Part shown: positions 59,031 through 64,000 of the stretch, piece by piece | Layout: every line of letters begins with the position of its first letter | Position numbering within the stretch: the stretch's first letter is position 1 | From: Mycobacterium bourgelatii | GTDB lineage: Bacteria > Actinomycetota > Actinomycetes > Mycobacteriales > Mycobacteriaceae | DNA length: 64,000 nt | Direction of reading: 5' to 3' | NCBI RefSeq assembly: GCF_010723575.1 | Contig: NZ_BLKZ01000001.1 | Coordinates: forward strand, 3,658,001 to 3,722,000 | Notes under the pieces: model-generated | The model's input: the letters and a program-made list of their open reading frames with translations, nothing else | What the model was told of the DNA's origin: nothing | The model's database searches: none | Position numbers and translations under genes: made by a program

Positions 59031-59093
59031 CCCAACGTGAGGGGAAATCGCCCCCCGAACGCGAGGTCGGGTACACACGCCACACACTCGGCG
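59031..59093. repeat. Intergenic repeat element, copy C2
   Basis: It starts CCCAACGTGAGGGGAAATCG and ends CACACACTCGGCG, followed, like C1, by CGGCTAAGGG. The left end has lost the GCCG of the other copies. The remaining gap to the ephD stop (59161) is GC-rich and shows no gene. Confidence 0.8.
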
Positions 59094-59160
59094 CGGCTAA
59101 GGGTGGGGCGAGCCACCTGCACCCCGGCCCCGGCTCGCCGAGCTCAGCGGTGCAACAGCG

Positions 59161-60945
59161 TCAGATCACCCGCATGCGCGCGGTGCTGCGCAACGCTTGT
59201 GGCAGCACCCGTGAAACCCCGTACAGCGCATAGGCTTCCGGAGCGACCGGCCGGATCGGCTTGTTCTTCTTGACGGCAGAGACGATCGCGGCGGCAACCT
59301 TGTCCGGCCCGTAACGGCGCAGCGCGAACATCTTGTTCAGCTGGCCGCGACGGTCGTCGACCTGTTCTTCGCCCTTGCCGGTGGGCACGGCGAATCGGGT
59401 GGTGCTGACGATGTTGGTGTCGATGACCCCGGGGCAGATGGTGGTCAGGCCGACACCGGCGGCGTCGAGCTCAGCACGCAGACAGTCGGAGAACATGAAG
59501 GTCGCGGCCTTCGATGTGCAGTAGGCGTTCAGCGACTGCAGCGGAGCATAGGCGGCCATCGAGGCCACATTGACGATGTGCCCGCCGGTGCCGCGCTCGA
59601 CCAGGCGCCGCGCGAACGAGCGGGAGCCGTTGACCACCCCGCCGAAGTTGACGTCTATCACCCGCTCGAACTGATCGGCCGGAGTGTCCAGGAAGCTGCC
59701 CGCCTGCCCGATGCCGGCGTTGTTGACCACGATGTCGGGAACGCCGTGCTCGGCGCTGACCTCCTCGGCGAAAGCCTCGACCGCCGCGGCGTCGGACACG
59801 TCGAGCACATAGGGATGCGCCACACCACCGCGCGCGGCGATCATTGCGGCCGTTTCCTTGACGGTGGCCTCGTCGATATCGCTGATCACAAGCTCCGCGC
59901 CCTCTTTCGCGAACGCGATGGCCGTCTCCCGCCCGATACCGCTGCCGGCGCCGGTGACCGACACCAGTGTGTCGCCAAAGTAGCCACGCGGGCGTCCCAC
60001 CTGGGCGCGCAGCAGCGCGCGGCTGGGCGGCTTGCCCTCAGCCAGGTCGGCGAGGTCGTGCACCGCGGCCGCCAAAACCTGCGGGTGCGACATCGGCGAC
60101 CAGTGGCCGGCCCGGATGTCGCGTCGCCACAGTCGCGGCACCCACCGCGCGGTCGCGTCGTAACCCCATGGCCGTACGAACTTGTCGTTGGTGTTGACCA
60201 CGACTTGCACTGGTACGTCGACGATGCGCACACCTTGACGACGGAACTTGCCCGAGTACGAGCGCCAATAGTTGGCCGGATACACCTTCACCGAATTTGC
60301 GGCGTCACTGGCCAGGTTCTCGGAATGGCACACCTGGTCGGCGGGAATGTTGTCGACTAACGCCCGCCGGACCGCCGGGCGCGACAACACCAGTCGCAGG
60401 ACCAGCGGTGCCAGCACCGGTATCGAGAACAGCGCCATGTAGGTCAGCCGCAGGGCCTGGCTGAGCGCACGGGCGAAGAGCCGGGGCCGCCACGGGCGCC
60501 GTAGGCCACCGAACACAAAATTAACCAGTTGGTCGTGCGCCGGGCCGGATACGGAGGTGAACGATGCGACCCGGTCGGCGGCACCGGGCCGGCCGAGGTA
60601 CTCCCACACCCCTACCGAACCCCAATCGTGGGCCAGCACGTGCACCGGCCGTCCTGGGCTCAGTTCGCCGATGACGGCGGCGAAGTCGTCGGCGTAACGC
60701 GCCATGGTGTACGCCGAGACCGGCTTCGGCGCCGACGAGAGGCCAACCCCGCGGTTGTCGTAACGAATGATCCGGAAACGCTCGGCCAGCAGCGGGACAA
60801 CGCGGTCCCACAGCACGTGCGAGTCCGGCCAGCCGTGCACCAACACCACGGTCGGACCGTCGGCGTTGCCTTCTTCGTAGACGGCGATACGGACACCGTC
60901 CTCGCTGTCGACGAATTGTTGGGGTGCCTGTTTCGTTCCCGGCAT
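59161..60945 (-). CDS. ephD: EphD: alpha/beta-hydrolase (epoxide hydrolase-like) fused to short-chain reductase
   Basis: This 594-residue protein has an N-terminal alpha/beta-hydrolase (about 15-300: HGWPDSHVLWD, nucleophile region LAHDWGSVG) and a C-terminal short-chain dehydrogenase (about 325-590: VTGAGSGIGRE Rossmann loop, NNAGIG, and YCTSKAA with catalytic Tyr and Lys). The M. tuberculosis homologue affects mycolic-acid keto/hydroxyl forms. ATG 60945 has a GAGGAGGG site; the open frame extends to 61119 but the extra 58 residues do not match the family. Confidence 0.95.
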   Translation of the reverse strand: MPGTKQAPQQFVDSEDGVRIAVYEEGNADGPTVVLVHGWPDSHVLWDRVVPLLAERFRIIRYDNRGVGLSSAPKPVSAYTMARYADDFAAVIGELSPGRPVHVLAHDWGSVGVWEYLGRPGAADRVASFTSVSGPAHDQLVNFVFGGLRRPWRPRLFARALSQALRLTYMALFSIPVLAPLVLRLVLSRPAVRRALVDNIPADQVCHSENLASDAANSVKVYPANYWRSYSGKFRRQGVRIVDVPVQVVVNTNDKFVRPWGYDATARWVPRLWRRDIRAGHWSPMSHPQVLAAAVHDLADLAEGKPPSRALLRAQVGRPRGYFGDTLVSVTGAGSGIGRETAIAFAKEGAELVISDIDEATVKETAAMIAARGGVAHPYVLDVSDAAAVEAFAEEVSAEHGVPDIVVNNAGIGQAGSFLDTPADQFERVIDVNFGGVVNGSRSFARRLVERGTGGHIVNVASMAAYAPLQSLNAYCTSKAATFMFSDCLRAELDAAGVGLTTICPGVIDTNIVSTTRFAVPTGKGEEQVDDRRGQLNKMFALRRYGPDKVAAAIVSAVKKNKPIRPVAPEAYALYGVSRVLPQALRSTARMRVI

Positions 60946-61163
60946 CGGACCCTCCTCGGGCGCAAGAGCCCACCTGCGACCTGCTTGTCGATTAGTGGCC
61001 AACCGTAGCAAGGGGGGACGACATCGCCGGTTACCCAAGCCGGTGATCGGATTCACCGCGCCGGATACCAGCCCCCTGAGGTGCTCCTTGCGGCGCAGTG
61101 ACAGGATAGGTTCTGACAATTACATGGGTTCCTTACCCGGTGCACGACTGTGTGGTAAGCAGA

Positions 61164-61180
61164 GGTCGGCTTAGCCGACC
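61164..61180. promoter_or_regulatory. Palindrome in the dlaT leader
   Basis: GGTCGGCT-T-AGCCGACC is a perfect 8-base inverted repeat around one base, 26 bases before the dlaT ATG and just upstream of its GAGGAG site. It may be an operator or a leader hairpin. Confidence 0.5.
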
Positions 61181-61206
61181 GACGACCAATCGAGGAGTCA
61201 ACAAAG

Positions 61207-63030
61207 ATGGCCTTCTCAGTCCAGATGCCGGCACTCGGTGAGAGCGTCACCGAGGGAACCGTCACTCGCTGGCTCAAGCAGGAAGGCGACACGGTCGAGA
61301 TCGACGAACCGCTCGTCGAGGTGTCGACCGACAAGGTTGACACCGAGATCCCTTCGCCCGCCGCGGGCGTGCTGACCAAGATCATCGCCCAAGAAGACGA
61401 CACCGTGGAGGTGGGCGGCGACCTTGCCATCATCGGGGACGCCGACGAGGCCGACAGTGGCGGCGCGGGTGACGGCGGTGGCGAAGCGGAGGCCAAATCC
61501 GAACCCGAGCCGGAGCCCGAGGCCCAGCAGGAGCCCGAACCGGAACCCGAGCCTGAGCCGGAGCCAGAGCCAGAGCCCGCCAAGGCGAAGTCGGACGGAG
61601 ATTCCGGCGGCGGCGACACCAAGCCGGTGCTGATGCCCGAGCTGGGTGAATCGGTGACCGAGGGCACGGTGACCCGCTGGCTGAAGAAGGTCGGCGACTC
61701 AGTGCAGGTCGACGAGCCGCTGGTGGAGGTGTCCACCGACAAGGTCGACACCGAGATTCCATCGCCCGTTGCCGGTGTCCTGGTCAGCATCACCGCCGAA
61801 GAAGATGACGTCGTCGAGGTCGGCGGCGAGTTGGCGCGCATCGGTAGCGGTTCCGACGCTGGCAAGACCGAGCCCAAGCCGGAAGCCAAGCAAGAGGAAG
61901 CCAAGCCGGAGCCGAAGCCCGAACCGGAAAAGAAGCCCGAGCCGGAAAAGAAGCCCGAGGCCGAGGCAAAGCCCGAACCGGAAAAGAAACCGGAACCCGA
62001 GAAAAAGCCCGAGCCGGAGCCCGAGAAGAAGCCCGAGCCCGAGCCAGCGGCGCCATCGGCAGACACGGACGGCGACGGCAGCCCTTACGTGACGCCGTTG
62101 GTGCGAAAACTGGCCGCCGAGAACAACATCGACTTGTCCGAGGTCAAGGGCACCGGCGTCGGCGGGCGCATCCGCAAGCAGGATGTGCTGGCCGCCGCGG
62201 AAAAGAAGAAAGAGGCGAAGAAGGAACCGGCGCCCGCCGCCCAGGCACCCGCCGCGCAAGCACCCGCGGCGAAGGCGGCACCTGCTCCGTCGTCCGCGCT
62301 CGCCCACCTGCGGGGTACTACGCAAAAAGCCAGCCGGATCCGCCAGATCACGGCCAGCAAGACCCGCGCATCCCTGCAGGCCACCGCGCAGCTCACCCAG
62401 ACCCACGAGATCGACATGACCAAGATCGTGGCGCTGCGCGCCAAGGCCAAGGCCGCGTTCGCCGAGCGTGAGGGCGTCAACCTGACGTTCCTGCCGTTCA
62501 TCGCTCGGGCGGTGATCGACGCGCTCAAGGTTCATCCCAACATCAACGCCAGCTACAACGAGGACACCAAGGAGATCACCTACTACGACGCCGAGCACCT
62601 CGGGTTCGCCGTCGATACCGAACAGGGCCTGCTCTCCCCCGTCATCCACAACGCAGGCGACCTTTCGCTCGCCGGCTTGGCGCGGGCCATCGCCGACATC
62701 GCCGCCCGGGCACGCTCGAACAAGCTCAAGCCCGACGAGTTGTCCGGTGGCACTTTCACCATCACCAACATCGGCAGCCAGGGCGCGTTGTTCGACACCC
62801 CGATCCTGGTTCCGCCGCAGGCGGCCATGTTGGGCACCGGCGCCATCGTCAAACGGCCGCGGGTCGTTGTCGACGAATTCGGCAACGAGTCCATCGGGGT
62901 CCGGTCGATTTCCTACTTCCCACTGACCTACGACCATCGCCTCATCGACGGCGCCGACGCCGGACGTTTCCTCACCACCATCAAGCATCGGCTCGAAGAG
63001 GGCGCGTTCGAGGCGGATCTTGGGCTTTAA
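61207..63030 (+). CDS. dlaT: Dihydrolipoamide acyltransferase DlaT (E2)
   Basis: This 607-residue E2 core serves pyruvate dehydrogenase and, in M. tuberculosis, the peroxynitrite reductase complex. Two lipoyl domains (about 1-78 and 138-213) each carry STDKVDTE, with lipoyl Lys43 and Lys179. A peripheral-subunit-binding domain (about 293-330) and the acyltransferase domain (about 370-607, DHRLIDGAD) follow. The linkers are unusual: about 25 residues of EP repeats (about 99-124) and about 60 residues of KPEPEKKPEP repeats (about 221-280), making it some 50 residues longer than the M. tuberculosis protein. ATG 61207 has a GAGGAG site. lipB normally follows downstream. Confidence 0.96.
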   Translation: MAFSVQMPALGESVTEGTVTRWLKQEGDTVEIDEPLVEVSTDKVDTEIPSPAAGVLTKIIAQEDDTVEVGGDLAIIGDADEADSGGAGDGGGEAEAKSEPEPEPEAQQEPEPEPEPEPEPEPEPAKAKSDGDSGGGDTKPVLMPELGESVTEGTVTRWLKKVGDSVQVDEPLVEVSTDKVDTEIPSPVAGVLVSITAEEDDVVEVGGELARIGSGSDAGKTEPKPEAKQEEAKPEPKPEPEKKPEPEKKPEAEAKPEPEKKPEPEKKPEPEPEKKPEPEPAAPSADTDGDGSPYVTPLVRKLAAENNIDLSEVKGTGVGGRIRKQDVLAAAEKKKEAKKEPAPAAQAPAAQAPAAKAAPAPSSALAHLRGTTQKASRIRQITASKTRASLQATAQLTQTHEIDMTKIVALRAKAKAAFAEREGVNLTFLPFIARAVIDALKVHPNINASYNEDTKEITYYDAEHLGFAVDTEQGLLSPVIHNAGDLSLAGLARAIADIAARARSNKLKPDELSGGTFTITNIGSQGALFDTPILVPPQAAMLGTGAIVKRPRVVVDEFGNESIGVRSISYFPLTYDHRLIDGADAGRFLTTIKHRLEEGAFEADLGL

Positions 63031-63046
63031 GTAAGGATTCCGCAGC

Positions 63047-63958
63047 GTGGACAAAGCCGTCGTCGCGATAGCGGGTTCGTCTGGGCTGATCGGCTCGGCA
63101 CTGACCGCGGCTCTCCGCGCGGCGGACCACACGGTGCTGCGCATCGTGCGCCGCACACCGGCGAATTCCGAAGAGCTGCACTGGAATCCGGAGAGCGGCG
63201 AGTTCGATCCCGAAGCGCTTCTCGATGTCGACGTCGTGGTGAATCTGTGCGGAGTCAACGTCGGGCAACGCCGGTGGTCGGGCGCGTTCAAGCAGAGCCT
63301 GCGAGACAGCCGAATCGCACCCACCGAGGTGCTCTCCGCGGCCGTCGCCGACGCTGGCGTCAGCACCTTGATCAACGCGAGCGCGGTCGGCTTCTACGGC
63401 AACACCAGGGACCGCGTGGTCGACGAAAACGCCTCGGCGGGAAGGGGTTTCCTCGCCCAACTCTGCGTGGACTGGGAAGCCGCCACCCTGCCGGCGCAGT
63501 ACGAAGGCACCCGGGTTGTGTTGGCACGAACCGGGATCGTGCTGGCCCCCGGGGGCGGCGCCCTGCGCCGGATGCGGCCGGTGTTCTCGGTGGGTCTGGG
63601 CGCCCGACTCGGCAGCGGTCGCCAGTACATGTCGTGGATCAGCCTGGAAGACGAGGTGCGGGCGCTGCTGTTCTTGATCTCGCATCCCACCTTGTCCGGC
63701 CCGGTGAACCTGACCGGGCCCGCGCCCGTCACCAACGCCGAATTCACCACCGCTTTCGGCCGCGCGGTAAATCGCCCGACCCCGATGGTGCTACCGAGTT
63801 TCGCGGTGCGGGCGGCACTCGGCGAGTTCGCCGACGAGGGACTGCTGACCGGCCAGCGGGCCATCCCGTCGGTACTGGAAGAGGCTGGTTTCCAGTTCCA
63901 CCACAACACCATTGGCGAGGCGCTCGCCTATGCAACCGCCCGTCGCGATCAGGATTAG
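63047..63958 (+). CDS. TIGR01777-type NAD-dependent epimerase/dehydratase (Rv2216 type)
   Basis: This 303-residue Rossmann-fold protein starts VVAIAGSSGLIGSALTAAL, the nucleotide-binding loop, with VVVNLCGVNV, INASAVGFYGN, and the C-terminal domain of the TIGR01777 family (related to YfcH/SulA-like cell division proteins). The substrate is unknown. GTG 63047 follows dlaT by 16 bases, so the two are likely one transcript. Confidence 0.9.
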   Translation: MDKAVVAIAGSSGLIGSALTAALRAADHTVLRIVRRTPANSEELHWNPESGEFDPEALLDVDVVVNLCGVNVGQRRWSGAFKQSLRDSRIAPTEVLSAAVADAGVSTLINASAVGFYGNTRDRVVDENASAGRGFLAQLCVDWEAATLPAQYEGTRVVLARTGIVLAPGGGALRRMRPVFSVGLGARLGSGRQYMSWISLEDEVRALLFLISHPTLSGPVNLTGPAPVTNAEFTTAFGRAVNRPTPMVLPSFAVRAALGEFADEGLLTGQRAIPSVLEEAGFQFHHNTIGEALAYATARRDQD

Positions 63959-64000
63959 TCGTGCCCCAGGTACGCGTGGGCCCGCTCCTACGACACGTTG
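63959..64000. other. Window end, no gene assigned
   Basis: The last 42 bases contain a GTG at 63961 in an open frame (VPQVRVGPLL) that does not match a LipB start, although lipB would be expected here from gene order. On the other strand ERAHAYLGHD precedes a TAA, but an in-frame TAG cuts it off. Nothing can be assigned. Confidence 0.4.

Noticed and set aside
61053..62066. A Ser/Gly/Phe repeat protein on the minus strand, resembling a secreted repeat protein
   Set aside because: It is the antisense of the DlaT linker repeats; the sense strand encodes clear lipoyl domains.
63959..64000. Start of lipB or a minus-strand gene ending ERAHAYLGHD
   Set aside because: The + frame does not resemble a LipB N-terminus, and the minus frame is interrupted by an in-frame TAG; 42 bases are too few to decide.

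Overview
The window is a high-GC, densely coding chromosome segment of a Mycobacterium species. Gene content and order follow the M. tuberculosis stretch from murF (Rv2157c) to Rv2216. Several M. tuberculosis-specific insertions are absent: nothing lies between murE and pbpB, pknL and aroG, or cobS and ilvE, and no insertion sequence flanks mraZ. It also carries genes I do not know from that M. tuberculosis locus: a cupredoxin-P-type ATPase after asnB, and an SRPBCC gene plus a small membrane protein after pepB. Together these suggest a non-tuberculous, probably slow-growing mycobacterium. M. tuberculosis equivalents below are from memory of the families, not from a search. No tRNA, rRNA, CRISPR array, prophage or insertion sequence was seen.

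Layout. 1-9035: division and cell-wall (dcw) cluster on the minus strand (mraZ, rsmH, FtsL-like gene, pbpB, murE, murF, start of mraY), chained by 4-base start/stop overlaps, with a three-copy MraZ box upstream and a DUF3040 gene before it. 9344-16337: acetyltransferase, lppM, MTHFR-like enzyme, idsA2-mptA (isoprenoid and lipomannan synthesis), and the PknL kinase divergent from its DNA-binding substrate. 16351-24264: aroG, an exoribonuclease, membrane protein and mannosyltransferase, acyltransferase, ArsA-like ATPase and two SRPBCC proteins. 24426-30211: fadD15, pimB', a membrane HExxH protein, RipC-type hydrolase and a cysteine-rich small protein. 30307-41236: an exonuclease-GIY-YIG fusion, trpD, then the respiratory supercomplex genes ctaE-qcrC-qcrA-qcrB and, on the other strand, ctaC and ctaF, with DUF2561 and a frameshifted mmpS3 between. 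41501-48444: asnB, cupredoxin-ATPase, adoK, a membrane protein and an A-type Fe-S carrier. 48524-55105: glycerate kinase, DUF3043, cobU-cobT-cobS, ilvE, gcvT. 55150-63958: adenylyl cyclase, pepB, the inserted pair, ephD, dlaT and a nucleotide-sugar epimerase-like gene.

Themes. Many genes serve envelope building: peptidoglycan (murE/F, pbpB, ripC), PIM/LM/LAM mannosylation (pimB', mptA, the Rv2181-type enzyme) and mycolate or lipid metabolism (fadD15, ephD, the acyltransferase). A second block builds the cytochrome bcc-aa3 supercomplex. About a dozen genes have a TANNNT-like -10 box 6-8 bases before their start codon, the mark of leaderless transcription. Three intergenic regions hold related short repeats, and two others hold a GAGCRGACGC inverted repeat. 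These repeats, the mmpS3 frameshift and the cupredoxin-ATPase are the main points for follow-up.
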